Assembly (NCBI GenBank): GCA_900554635.1
Contig: USHY01000002.1
Span: 1 to 62,821 of the forward strand
From: an uncultured Clostridium sp.
GTDB lineage: Bacteria > Bacillota > Clostridia > TANB77 > CAG-508
Length of the DNA: 62,821 nucleotides
Reading direction: 5' to 3'
Part shown: positions 44,580 through 53,377 of the stretch, piece by piece
Layout: each line of letters begins with the position of its first letter
Numbering within the stretch: position 1 is the first letter of the stretch
Translations under genes and position numbers: made by a program
The notes under the pieces: generated by a model
Told to the model about the DNA's origin: nothing
Database searches by the model: none
Seen by the model: only the letters and a program-made list of their open reading frames with translations

Positions 44580-45294
44580 TTAAATAAATAATCCAAATAT
44601 CCAACTAACTATTCTTAACATGCCTGTAAGAACAGCTCCTGAAATGTATGTAATTATATCTGTATAGAATACTATGAAAAATACTATTATAGTTAAAATT
44701 GATTGGTTTCTCATCATCCATTCTCTTGCCTTGTATGGAAGGAAATGGTTTAAAACTTTAGCTCCATCTAGTGGATATACTGGTATTAAATTAAATACTC
44801 CTAGCCCCAAATTTACAGAAATTATTGATACTATGATACTTGATATTACTCTTGTTGTTGTTGTAATTGTAGTTACTGTTAGTCCATAAATTCCATATAT
44901 TATCAAAAATAGAAATGCTAATATGAAATTCATAATTGGACCTGCTGCTGCAACTATAGCTTCGGCTTTGGATAAAGAATATTTCCCATCAAAGTTTCTT
45001 GGGTTTATTTCAACCGGTTTTCCCCATCCGGAATCCAAGAAGTACCAAGCTTATTAGTCCCACTGGGTCTATGTGGCTTAGTGGATTTAAGCTTAGTCTT
45101 CCTTGCATTTTGGGAGTATCATCACCTAATTTTGTAGCCGCCCAAGCATGTGCAAACTCATGGAATGTCATTGCAACAATTACTCCTGGTAGAGCATATA
45201 TAATCCCCTCAATACTTCTACCCCCAAGTATTACATTCATAATCACCATTGCCCCTAATAATATGAGCACTGTTTTTCTATCTATATTAAACAT
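44580..45294 (-). CDS. M50 site-2 membrane protease, one CGG +1 shift
   Basis: Integral membrane zinc protease. The first piece (88 codons) has three hydrophobic segments and the metal motif FHEFAHAWAA. The second piece begins in another frame. Skipping the C of CGG at 45030-45028 joins LLGF to GWGKPVEINPRNFDGKYS and gives 237 residues with a second metal motif NLIPVYPLDGAKVL. GWGKPV.(I/V)NPRNF is the expected family motif. Four to five helices overall. It is too short to be RseP with PDZ, so it belongs to the SpoIVFB/YwhC-like group. Fic lies 14 bp upstream. Confidence 0.9.
45028..45030 (-). other. CGG +1 recoding site in the M50 gene
   Basis: Zero frame TTC CGG ATG. Skipping C gives TTC GGA TGG (Phe-Gly-Trp), inside the conserved GWGKPV motif. 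It is the only site preceded by a C-ending codon. Confidence 0.88.
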
Positions 45295-45308
45295 AAAATA
45301 TCCTTTCT

Positions 45309-45914
45309 TTATAGGTCTTCCGTTTTAAATGATATATAGCCTTCATATAGGTAACTATTATCTATACCCTTCATATATACTTCTCGATCATTTATTTTAT
45401 CTGTTAACCCGTTTTTTAAAAGTTCTTTAATCTCAATGTCTTTTATTGGGCTTCTTTCCATTGCTAGTAAATAATCAGTTTTATTTATTTTGCTCCAATC
45501 AATAACATTGTTCAATTCTTTTTTTAACATTAAATCTAACCAAATTCTTGTACTCCTACCATTTCCTTCTCTAAACGGATGTGCAATATTCATTTCGACA
45601 TATTTTTCTACTATCTCATCAAAAGTTGATTGTGGCATTTTTTCAATATTTTTAATTGCCTCTTCCAGGTAAGCCAATGGTGTAAATCTAAAGTTTCCTT
45701 TTGCTATGTTTACTTTTCTTAGCTCTCCTGCAAAGTCATATATTTGTTCAAATAAGTATTTATGAATCTGTTTTAAGCATTCAAATGTTCCTGCTTCCAA
45801 TTTATCCAAATATCCATTTTCGAACATTTCTTTAGCTTGCTTCTTACTAATTCTTTCTTCTTCTCTTGCTAATTCTGCTGGATCAGTAATATTTAGTCTA
45901 TTTTCTAAAATCAT
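45309..45914 (-). CDS. Fic-domain protein (AMPylase), likely self-inhibited class III
   Basis: Fic enzymes transfer AMP or related groups to hydroxyls of target proteins. The 201-residue protein carries the active-site loop HPFREGNGRSTR near residue 112 and the Fic flap region FRFTPLAYLEEAI. Near the C-terminus SYLYEG fits the (S/T)xxxE(G/N) inhibition motif, and position at the end matches class III (self-inhibited) Fic proteins. The start is the ATG at 45914; codons before it are the GGAGG site. It follows lysS closely with no antitoxin gene. Target unknown. Confidence 0.88.
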   Translation of the reverse strand: MILENRLNITDPAELAREEERISKKQAKEMFENGYLDKLEAGTFECLKQIHKYLFEQIYDFAGELRKVNIAKGNFRFTPLAYLEEAIKNIEKMPQSTFDEIVEKYVEMNIAHPFREGNGRSTRIWLDLMLKKELNNVIDWSKINKTDYLLAMERSPIKDIEIKELLKNGLTDKINDREVYMKGIDNSYLYEGYISFKTEDL

Positions 45915-45953
45915 TTTTACCTCCATTTGCATATTATTCTGAACTTTTCAGAA

Positions 45954-47429
45954 TTAAGCTAAAGGTTTCATTGTTGGGAATAGAATTACATCTCTTATTG
46001 ATTCGCTTTCAGTAAATAGCATGCATAATCTATCTATTCCATATCCAATTCCTCCAGCTGGTGGCATACCATATTCTAGGGCCTCAATAAAGTCCATGTC
46101 TATGTCGTTTGCCTCATCATTTCCAAGTTCTCTTTCTTTTAGTTGTGCTTCGAATCTTTCTAATTGGTCAATTGGGTCATTAAGTTCTGTATAAGCATTT
46201 GCAAATTCTTTTCCTGCAATAAATAATTCAAATCTATCAACAAATCTTGGGTCTTCTGGATTTTTCTTTGTAAGTGGTGATATTTCTAATGGATGTCCAT
46301 ATAAGAATGTTGGTTGAATTAATGTTTCTTCAACATATTTTTCAAAGAAAGCATTTATTATATGTCCATAAGTTTTCTCGTGTTCTTCTAGTTCTATTTT
46401 ATGTTCTTCTGCTAATTTTAAACATTCATTAATATCTGTTATTTTCTTAAAGTCAATTCCAGTTTGTTCTTTAATTGCATCTGTCATACTTACTCTTTTC
46501 CATGGTCCTTCAAGATTTATTTCATTTCCGCTCCAATTATACACCATTTTTCCTGTTACTTCTTTTGCAATTTTTTGGAACATTTTTTCAGTTAAATCCA
46601 TCATTCCTTCTAGGTTAGAATATGCTAAATATGCTTCCATTAAAGTAAATTCTGGGTTATGTTTTAAATCCATTCCCTCATTTCTGAAAACTCTTCCTAT
46701 TTCATATACAGCTTCCATTCCACCAACTAGTAGTCTTTTTAATGGTAATTCTAAAGCAATTCTAAGATACATATCTAAGTTTTGTGCATTGTGGTGTGTT
46801 ACAAATGGTCTTGCTGAAGCACCTGTTAAAAGTGTTGTTAAAACAGGAGTTTCAACCTCTGTGAAACCTTCTCCATCCATGAAATTTTGGATACATCTAA
46901 TAATTCTAGGGCGTAGAAAAGCAACTCTCTTAGCATCCTCATTCATTATTAAGTCAACATATCTTCTTCTATATCTTTCTTCTTTATCTGTTAATCCATG
47001 GAATTTCTCTGGAAGTGGTCTTAAAGATTTTGTAAGAAGTACTACTTCTTTTGCATGAATAGAAATCTCTTCTGTTCTTGTCTTAAATACAAATCCTTTT
47101 ATTCCAATAATATCCCCTATATCATAAGTTTTGAATAAAGAATAACTCTCTTCTCCTAAGTCATTTATACTAACATAACTTTGAATTTTTCCTTTTGCAT
47201 CTTGAATAGTGCAGAATGATGCTTTTCCCATTATTCTCTTTGCCATTATCCTTCCAGCTATAGAAACATCTTTTCCCTCTAATTCATCATAATTATCCTT
47301 AATATCTTGGCTCAAATGTGTTCTATCATACTTTGTAACCCCAAATGGGTCCTTCCCTTGTGCTTGCAATTCATTCAACTTTTCCTTCCTAATTGCAATC
47401 AAATGATTCTCATCTAATACTTCTTCCAT
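45954..47429 (-). CDS. lysS: Lysyl-tRNA synthetase (class II)
   Basis: It charges tRNA-Lys. 491 residues: an OB-fold anticodon domain (about 55-165; KASFCTIQDAKGKIQ), class II motif 1 near 185 (FTEVETPVLT), motif 2 FRNEGMDLKHNPEFTLMEAY, and motif 3 near the end PPAGGIGYGIDRLCML. A complete housekeeping gene with a near-consensus promoter at 47461-47489. Fic starts 39 bp past its stop, likely on the same transcript. Confidence 0.97.
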   Translation of the reverse strand: MEEVLDENHLIAIRKEKLNELQAQGKDPFGVTKYDRTHLSQDIKDNYDELEGKDVSIAGRIMAKRIMGKASFCTIQDAKGKIQSYVSINDLGEESYSLFKTYDIGDIIGIKGFVFKTRTEEISIHAKEVVLLTKSLRPLPEKFHGLTDKEERYRRRYVDLIMNEDAKRVAFLRPRIIRCIQNFMDGEGFTEVETPVLTTLLTGASARPFVTHHNAQNLDMYLRIALELPLKRLLVGGMEAVYEIGRVFRNEGMDLKHNPEFTLMEAYLAYSNLEGMMDLTEKMFQKIAKEVTGKMVYNWSGNEINLEGPWKRVSMTDAIKEQTGIDFKKITDINECLKLAEEHKIELEEHEKTYGHIINAFFEKYVEETLIQPTFLYGHPLEISPLTKKNPEDPRFVDRFELFIAGKEFANAYTELNDPIDQLERFEAQLKERELGNDEANDIDMDFIEALEYGMPPAGGIGYGIDRLCMLFTESESIRDVILFPTMKPLA

Positions 47430-47460
47430 AAATGTCCACTCCTTCTAATTTTTCCTAAAT

Positions 47461-47489
47461 ATTATATACTAAAAAAACTTATTTGTAAA
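47461..47489 (-). promoter_or_regulatory. lysS promoter
   Basis: On the minus strand, TTTACA (47489-47484), 17 bp, TATAAT (47466-47461). Confidence 0.8.
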
Positions 47490-47535
47490 TAGGTTGACAA
47501 AAAGAGTGGTGGTATTTTTAAGAAAATTTCAGGAA

Positions 47536-47570
47536 TAAAAAATAGCCAGCTTTTGGCTGACTATTTTTTA
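47536..47570 (-). terminator. Rho-independent terminator after the solute-binding protein
   Basis: AATAG-CAGC/GCTG-CTATT stem with one mismatch and a T-run on the minus strand, 7 bp past the stop at 47577. Confidence 0.85.
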
Positions 47571-47576
47571 TTTGTT

Positions 47577-48968
47577 CTAAATGCTCTTATACCACCCATC
47601 AACATTATAAAAAATATTATACCAATTCCCACTAAAATCACCTTTCAGCTTATTATTATGCAAAATTATATAGCTATCAAAGAAAAGGCTTATAAATGGC
47701 ATTTGTTCTTTGTATTCATTTAGGATTTGCTGATATTTTTGTTTTAAAATCTGTTTGTTTTCTATCTCATTTGCTTGTTTTATTTGTTTTTTCATTTTTT
47801 CTTCGCTGAAATATTGGCTTATATCTGGTGTTATTGTTGTTGTTTGTTTTTTTAAGATTAAATCTGCTTTTGAATTTTGGTATGTTTGTATTCGCAGGTT
47901 TATTTCATATTCTTTCAGTTGCTCTTGCATTTTTTCAGCTATTATTTTATCTTCATTCTTTACTGAAATTGTTAAGTTCATTTTCTTTTGTGTGAATAAT
48001 TCTTGGTCTTTTTCTTGTTGTTTTTCATTGCTTAGATTTAAATAGCTCCCATATGCTAGTGGAGTGTTTGCTGGGATGTATTTTTTATTATATAAATTAT
48101 ATATTAGTTTTTCTTTATTTGTAGCCATATCCAGCCATTTTCTCATATTAACATCACTAATATTTTCAAGCAATATATAGTAAAATGTTCTGCCCGGTAT
48201 TATTGTTTCTTCAAACCCTATATTTCCTATGTAATTTTCATAATTTGGATTCTTAGTTATTATTATATCTACATTTTCTCGAGTAAAGTTATTATATAAT
48301 TCTGTACTATTTTTGAATAACTTTACAATTATTTTATTATCTGAGCTTTCAATAGTTATTTGATTTTCGGTTATATTTGTATATTTATATTTCCCTGTGC
48401 CCATTGGTATTTCTGTGTTATATGTATTTATATCTATTATTGGAAAACATAAAAAATATTCAAAAAAATTCACAGGTTCTGTTAAATATATTTTCATTGT
48501 TGTTTCATCTATTTTTTCTATTTGCCCTATTTTTTGAACATTCTCTTTATATATAGTATTCTCTTTTTTTATTACTTCAATTGTATTTTCAACATCCTCT
48601 ACTTGAACTCTTCTACCGTTTTCCCAAGTTTTGCCTTCATCTAATTTAATTATATATGTTACATCATCTATTTTTGACCATTCTTCTGCAATTGATGGTT
48701 CAACATTAAAATCTCTTGTTATATTTACCAAAGGTTCATATATTAACTTGTTCAAATATTGTATTTCTAAATTTTTACTTAAAATTGGATTAATTGTATC
48801 AAAATCAGTTACACCTATTGAAAATTCTTTTATTACATTTGTTTCTTTTCCCTGTGTTTCAAGGTTATTCTTTGCTGGACCTCTTTTTATATATATTATA
48901 TAGATTCCTGCCAGAATCAATAAAATAATAGTAACAATAAAAATATTTTTAAAATACTTTAGTTTCAT
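47577..48968 (-). CDS. Extracellular solute-binding protein, family 5 (peptide-type)
   Basis: A 463-residue exported or membrane-tethered protein (hydrophobic residues 8-27, no lipobox cysteine). The mature part has the SBP family 5 layout: TDFDTINPILSKNLEIQYLNKLIYEPLV near 52, EPSIAEEW near 88, YIIKLDEGKTWENGRRVQVEDV near 105, and MGTGKYK. SBP5 proteins deliver peptides or nickel to ABC importers, but no ABC genes adjoin it, so it may be an orphan receptor. Terminator at 47536-47570. Missing lipobox is unusual for Gram-positives. Confidence 0.8.
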   Translation of the reverse strand: MKLKYFKNIFIVTIILLILAGIYIIYIKRGPAKNNLETQGKETNVIKEFSIGVTDFDTINPILSKNLEIQYLNKLIYEPLVNITRDFNVEPSIAEEWSKIDDVTYIIKLDEGKTWENGRRVQVEDVENTIEVIKKENTIYKENVQKIGQIEKIDETTMKIYLTEPVNFFEYFLCFPIIDINTYNTEIPMGTGKYKYTNITENQITIESSDNKIIVKLFKNSTELYNNFTRENVDIIITKNPNYENYIGNIGFEETIIPGRTFYYILLENISDVNMRKWLDMATNKEKLIYNLYNKKYIPANTPLAYGSYLNLSNEKQQEKDQELFTQKKMNLTISVKNEDKIIAEKMQEQLKEYEINLRIQTYQNSKADLILKKQTTTITPDISQYFSEEKMKKQIKQANEIENKQILKQKYQQILNEYKEQMPFISLFFDSYIILHNNKLKGDFSGNWYNIFYNVDGWYKSI

Positions 48969-48988
48969 TTTTTCCTCTTTATATAAAT

Positions 48989-49039
48989 AAGACTTAAGAT
49001 TTTAGATATTTTAAACTTTGTATCAAAATCTCAAGTCTT
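48989..49039 (-). terminator. Terminator-like hairpin after spoVS
   Basis: AAGACTT-AGATTTT pairs with AAAATCT-AAGTCTT across a 21-base loop, just past the spoVS stop; only a moderate T-run follows. Confidence 0.55.
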
Positions 49040-49046
49040 TTATAAT

Positions 49047-49310
49047 TTATTTTCTTGATTCTATAATAAGCTTCATTCCTGTTCGGTTTTCTCCTTCAAC
49101 CTCTACTTCTGCAAAGGCTGGAATACATACTAAGTCAACTCCTGCTGGTGCTACAAATCCTCTGGCTATTGCCACTGCTTTTACTGCTTGGTTAAGTGCC
49201 CCTGCACCTATCGCTTGCATCTCAGCTTTGTTACTTTCTTTTACTAATCCCGCAATTGCTCCTGCTACTGAATTTGGGTTTGATTTTGATGAAATTTTTA
49301 AAATCTCCAT
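49047..49310 (-). CDS. spoVS: Stage V sporulation protein S
   Basis: SpoVS is a small Alba-like protein needed for spore coat assembly and dehydration in Bacillus; the family is broader than spore-formers. The 87 residues closely follow the consensus: SVAGAIAGLVKE, AIGAGALNQAVKAVAIARGF, LVCIPAFAEVEVEGE, RTGMKLIIE. It follows ymdB, the conserved ymdB-spoVS order in Clostridia and Bacilli, with a 149-bp gap. Confidence 0.95.
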   Translation of the reverse strand: MEILKISSKSNPNSVAGAIAGLVKESNKAEMQAIGAGALNQAVKAVAIARGFVAPAGVDLVCIPAFAEVEVEGENRTGMKLIIESRK

Positions 49311-49459
49311 TTTATTCCTCCTAAAAATATTTTTTGTAACTCTGTTTTGTATTTCATTTGTTACAATATATTTATATTATATTTTTAGTGTTTTGTCTAT
49401 ATTTTTCTGGAAATTTCTGGAAGTTTTCATCGCGTAAAACACATGTTTTTCAGCATTTT

Positions 49460-50233
49460 TTACAATTTTATCCTATGAATTTTCTCTATTCGACATGTTT
49501 CATCATTTATTTCTAAAATGCAACCTGTTAATTCGACATTTTTATCACTACTTACTTTATATCTTTCAGGTAATGTTGTTATAAATCTTTTTATTGATGC
49601 TTCTACTTCCATTCCTATTACAGATTTTTTTGGACCTGTCATTCCTATATCTGTTATATATCCTGTTCCATTTTCAAGTATTGTTTCATCAGCTGTTTGT
49701 ACATGTGTGTGTGTTCCAAATACACATGTGACTCTTCCATCTAAGTAGTATCCCATTGCTATTTTTTCAGCAGTTGCTTCTGCATGAAAATCTACTATTA
49801 TAATATCTGCCTTATCTTTTATTCTTTCCAATATTTCATCAGCCTTCAGAAATGGATTTTCAGATAATACTCCTACATCCACTCTACCAATTAAATTTAC
49901 CACAGCAATCTTTTTTCCATTTATAGTGTGGATTCTATAGCCTACTCCTGGAACACCTTTTGGGTAATTTGCTGGTCTTATAATTTGTTCATCATTTATA
50001 AAATTGAAAATTTCCTTTTTCCCCCAAGTGTGATTTCCCATTGTAACCATATTAACTCCTGTTTTCTTTAGGTCTTCAAAAATTTTAAGTGTAATTCCCA
50101 TTCCATCTGCTGAATTTTCTCCATTTGCAATTATGTAGTCTATGTTGTTTTGTTTTTTAAAGTCTGGTACTACTTCTTTTACCTTCTTAACACCGCTATT
50201 TCCTACGATGTCCCCTATTATCAAAATTTTCAT
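49460..50233 (-). CDS. ymdB: YmdB-type calcineurin phosphoesterase
   Basis: In Bacillus YmdB hydrolyses 2',3'-cyclic nucleotides and affects biofilm and motility expression. 257 residues with dinuclear metal ligands in GDIVGNSG, ANGENSADGMG, MGNHTWG, VDFHAEATAEK and GTHTHVQTAD; TGYITDIGMTGP is characteristic of the family. All metal ligands are present. It is followed by spoVS and preceded at 25 bp by the second phosphoesterase. Confidence 0.93.
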   Translation of the reverse strand: MKILIIGDIVGNSGVKKVKEVVPDFKKQNNIDYIIANGENSADGMGITLKIFEDLKKTGVNMVTMGNHTWGKKEIFNFINDEQIIRPANYPKGVPGVGYRIHTINGKKIAVVNLIGRVDVGVLSENPFLKADEILERIKDKADIIIVDFHAEATAEKIAMGYYLDGRVTCVFGTHTHVQTADETILENGTGYITDIGMTGPKKSVIGMEVEASIKRFITTLPERYKVSSDKNVELTGCILEINDETCRIEKIHRIKL

Positions 50234-50258
50234 TATTTTCCTCTTTTCCTCAACGATT

Positions 50259-50951
50259 TTATAGTTTTATTAAATCAAAATTGGTTTGGTCTGAGCTTGC
50301 CATTATATATTTTATTCCATCAATTTCTCCTTGTTTAGCATCTTTCCCTGCTTCTCCGTGAATGTGTCCATATATACATGTTTTTACATTATAACTTTTC
50401 ATTGTTTTTATAAAGTTTAGCTCATCTTGTTCAAAGCTGTTAAATGGTGGATAGTGCATACATACTATTATTGGTTTATCATTTCCGTATTTAGAAACAC
50501 CATCTTCTAGGGATAATTTTAGTCTTAGATTTTCCCTTCTTATTATTTTCTCAGGTTTATCTTCTTGTTCTGACCAACCTCTTGTGCCTGCTATTATTGT
50601 GTTTTCCCATAAGAAACTGTTATTTTGTAGAAATTCAATATTTTTAAAATTATTTTCTTCAAAAAACTTTTTCATTTTTGATATTGTTTCCCACCAGTAA
50701 TCATGATTTCCCTTTAGTAATATTTTATGCCCTGGAAGATTGTTTAAGTATTCAAAATCAAGTTTTGTGTCTTTTAAATACATAGCCCACGAAAAATCTC
50801 CTGGTAGTAAAACTAAATCATCATCATGTACTTTCTCTATCCAGTTTTTGGCTATTTTTTTCTCATGGTTTTCCCAATTAACTCCAAATATATCCATTGG
50901 TTTATTCATTCCTAAAGATAAGTGCAAATCTGAAATTGTGTATATTGCCAT
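50259..50951 (-). CDS. Calcineurin-like metallophosphoesterase
   Basis: A 230-residue single-domain phosphoesterase with the canonical metal and catalytic motifs in order: SDLHLS (8-13), LLPGDFSW near 49, LKGNHDYWW near 78, CMHYPPFNS near 165 and YGHIHGE near 195. Substrate not determinable. It lies 2 bp downstream of tsaD and 25 bp upstream of ymdB, so all belong to one operon. Confidence 0.88.
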   Translation of the reverse strand: MAIYTISDLHLSLGMNKPMDIFGVNWENHEKKIAKNWIEKVHDDDLVLLPGDFSWAMYLKDTKLDFEYLNNLPGHKILLKGNHDYWWETISKMKKFFEENNFKNIEFLQNNSFLWENTIIAGTRGWSEQEDKPEKIIRRENLRLKLSLEDGVSKYGNDKPIIVCMHYPPFNSFEQDELNFIKTMKSYNVKTCIYGHIHGEAGKDAKQGEIDGIKYIMASSDQTNFDLIKL

Positions 50952-50953
50952 GC

Positions 50954-51950
50954 TTAACCTCCTAATTTTAAATTTGGTACTGCATTTAAACTAAATTCTG
51001 ATTTTTTTCCTGATATATAATCATAATATCCAGCTGCTGCTATCATTGCCGCATTATCTGTGCATAATTTAAGTTCAGGATAGTATATTTTTAATTTTTG
51101 GTTTTCTCCAAGATTTGCAAATTGTTTTCTTATATATGAATTAGCTGAAACTCCACCTGCTAGAACTACTGTTTTTATTCCAGTTTGTTCTACTGCTTTT
51201 TCCACATTTTCTATTAGCATCTCAGTTGTTACTTTTTCAAAGCTTGCACATAAGTCTGCTTTATTAACCTCTGGATTTTTATGGTGCAAGTTTATTACTG
51301 CTGTTTTTATTCCGCTAAAGCTAAAATTTAGCCCTTCTATTTTTGATTTTGGAAGTTCTATAGTAGGTTCCCCTTCCATTGCCAGTTTATCTATTTTAGG
51401 TCCACCTGGATATCCGAAGCCCAACTACTCTAGCTACTTTATCATAACTTTCGCCTATTGCATCATCTTTGGTTTTACCTATTATTTCATACTCAGTATA
51501 ATCATTTATTTTTACTAGATGTGTGTGCCCACCAGATATTATTAAACATAAAAATGGTGGCTGTAATTCTGGATAAGTAATATAATTGGCTGCAATATGG
51601 CCTGCAATATGGTTTACACCTACTAAAGGCTTATTTTCTGCATATGCCAATCCCTTAGCATATGATACTCCTACTAAAAGAGCTCCCACAAGCCCAGGCC
51701 CATAAGTTGGGCAAATTACATCAATATCATCTAAAGTTACTTTTGCTTGTTTTAAAGCTTCTTTTACTACTTGATTAATAACGTCAACATGGCACCTAGA
51801 GGCAATTTCTGGTACAACTCCACCATAAAGTGTATGAATATCTATCTGTGAATTTATTACATTTGATAAAACTTTTCTACCATTCACCACAATTGCTGCC
51901 GAAGTTTCATCACAACTTGATTCAATTCCTAAAACAATTATATCCTTCAT
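50954..51950 (-). CDS. tsaD: tRNA N6-adenosine threonylcarbamoyltransferase, one CGG +1 shift
   Basis: TsaD transfers the threonylcarbamoyl group to A37 of ANN-reading tRNAs, an essential modification. The first piece (184 codons from 51950) has [13 protein letters not shown] and the metal motif [11 protein letters not shown], then ends in a broken LRISRWT. Skipping the C of CGG at 51416-51414 gives VVGL+[12 protein letters not shown] and joins the second piece ([34 protein letters not shown]). Total 331 residues, normal length, with GLGYPGGP the invariant active-site loop. tsaB and tsaE are not in the window. Confidence 0.94.
51414..51416 (-). other. CGG +1 recoding site in tsaD
   Basis: Zero frame CTT CGG ATA TCC runs to a stop five codons on. 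Skipping C gives CTT GGA TAT CCA, the invariant GYPGG. Confidence 0.9.
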
Positions 51951-52016
51951 ATAAACCTTCTCTCTCTACTTATGTATTTTATCATATAAAAATAATTTGT
52001 CAATAGAAAAACCACG

Positions 52017-53273
52017 CTACTGTTGTTGTAGCTGGTTTTGTTCAAAATTTTTATTATCTATAATTCCTAGTGCTATCCATAGTAACGGTGCTATTCCTAT
52101 TGTACTTATGTTAAAAAAAGCTTGTACTAAATAGACAATTATTGTGTTTATAACTATAAATAGATCTTTATCTTTAAATGCTAGTTTTAGCTTTGGAATT
52201 ATGGTTAAAGCTAAAAAAGTTAAATATACTATTAATGCTGGAATTCCAATGGTTGCACCAATTTGAAGATACTCATTATGTGCCTTATCTATTTTAGTTT
52301 TTGTTTTTACTATATAGTCAATACTCGTTGGAGTTAAATTGTTCATTATCCCTTGTTCCATATTATCTGGTCCAACACCTAGAATTGGATATTTTTGCAT
52401 TAGTTCTAAAGTTACTTTCCATATTTGTAATCTTCCGGAGCCAATTTCATTTTGTGCTCTGTTTTGTGTGATTTTTAGAACATCATTCTTTACCACTCTA
52501 ATTTTATTTTTTACCACACTTTGTTTTTGAAAATATAGCATCAAGAAAATAGCTACAAATATCATTAAGATTATAAATGCTCTTTTAAAATATTCTTTTT
52601 TTCTGTTTTTAATTAGGTATATAATCAATATAGCAAAAAACAATATGCTTGCCACCCAACCACTTCTTGCCATGCATGCCACTAAGCAAAAGAATACTAT
52701 GCTAGATGTAAGAAGGCTTATTTTGCTATTATTTAAAATATATGTTGTTACAAAAATAGGTAATCCCATGCTTACAAAACTGCTCATAAAATTTGTGTTT
52801 CCAAATGTTCCACAAGCATTTTTATTAAATATAGGATATAGTTTATAGCTTTCTGGCTTAATATAATACTGAGCAATTCCTAGCAAGCAAATTGGTATAT
52901 AAACTGCATATAGTATTTTCAATAATGTTGTTTTTTTATAGTTCAAAAGGTATTTAGAACAAAAGTATAAAACCAAATATGAATAAATGGAAAGCAATCC
53001 TTCATACCTGTTATAATTCCCAAAAATAGCAGTTTTAATATTTTCTGAACAGATTGTACTTAAAAGTGCCAATATGGCAAAAACGAGTAGTAATATATTC
53101 TTTTTATCTAAAACAATCTTTTTGTACTCAAAACAAGTAAGCACCGCTAATATTCCAGAACCTATTAGCAAAATGTATATCTTTGGTATGTTATACGTTT
53201 TTCCTGGTATTATTGCCATTGGAAGTGCTATTATCATAATTATCATAACAATATTTATTATCTTTTGTTTCAT
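52017..53273 (-). CDS. O-antigen ligase/Wzy-like membrane protein
   Basis: A 418-residue protein with about 10-11 membrane helices and a large external loop near 280-335 containing GSGRLQIWKVTLELMQKYPILGVGPDN and the catalytic-type KAHNEYLQIGATIGIPAL (conserved His). This matches the O-antigen ligase/polymerase (WaaL/RfaL-like) family; in Gram-positives such proteins join surface or capsular sugars. Start is the ATG at 53273, after GAGGAGAA; the GTG at 53285 lies upstream. Its promoter (TTGACA-18-TATAAT, 53328-53299) sits between it and the terminator of the upstream gene. Confidence 0.85.
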   Translation of the reverse strand: MKQKIINIVMIIMIIALPMAIIPGKTYNIPKIYILLIGSGILAVLTCFEYKKIVLDKKNILLLVFAILALLSTICSENIKTAIFGNYNRYEGLLSIYSYLVLYFCSKYLLNYKKTTLLKILYAVYIPICLLGIAQYYIKPESYKLYPIFNKNACGTFGNTNFMSSFVSMGLPIFVTTYILNNSKISLLTSSIVFFCLVACMARSGWVASILFFAILIIYLIKNRKKEYFKRAFIILMIFVAIFLMLYFQKQSVVKNKIRVVKNDVLKITQNRAQNEIGSGRLQIWKVTLELMQKYPILGVGPDNMEQGIMNNLTPTSIDYIVKTKTKIDKAHNEYLQIGATIGIPALIVYLTFLALTIIPKLKLAFKDKDLFIVINTIIVYLVQAFFNISTIGIAPLLWIALGIIDNKNFEQNQLQQQ

Positions 53274-53298
53274 TTTTCTCCTCACCTACATTGTTTAT

Positions 53299-53328
53299 AT
53301 TATATATTTTTCAAATATCATTTGTCAA
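53299..53328 (-). promoter_or_regulatory. Promoter of the O-antigen ligase-like gene
   Basis: On the minus strand, TTGACA (53328-53323), 18 bp, TATAAT (53304-53299). Confidence 0.75.
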
Positions 53329-53334
53329 TATTTT

Positions 53335-53367
53335 AAAATAAAAACCCTCCCCAATGTTGGGCAGGGT
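53335..53367 (-). terminator. GC-rich terminator after the foreign-looking gene
   Basis: ACCCTCCCC pairs with GGGCAGGGT (one mismatch) around a 6-base loop, then Ts on the minus strand. The stem is far richer in GC than other terminators here. Confidence 0.85.
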
Positions 53368-53377
53368 GGAAAGCCAA

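Noticed and set aside
4110..51416. Random sequencing or assembly indels
   Set aside because: Errors would not always add C exactly before a GGN codon and never elsewhere in about 60 genes; the many natural NNC GGA joints are unaffected. Raw reads are still needed for proof.
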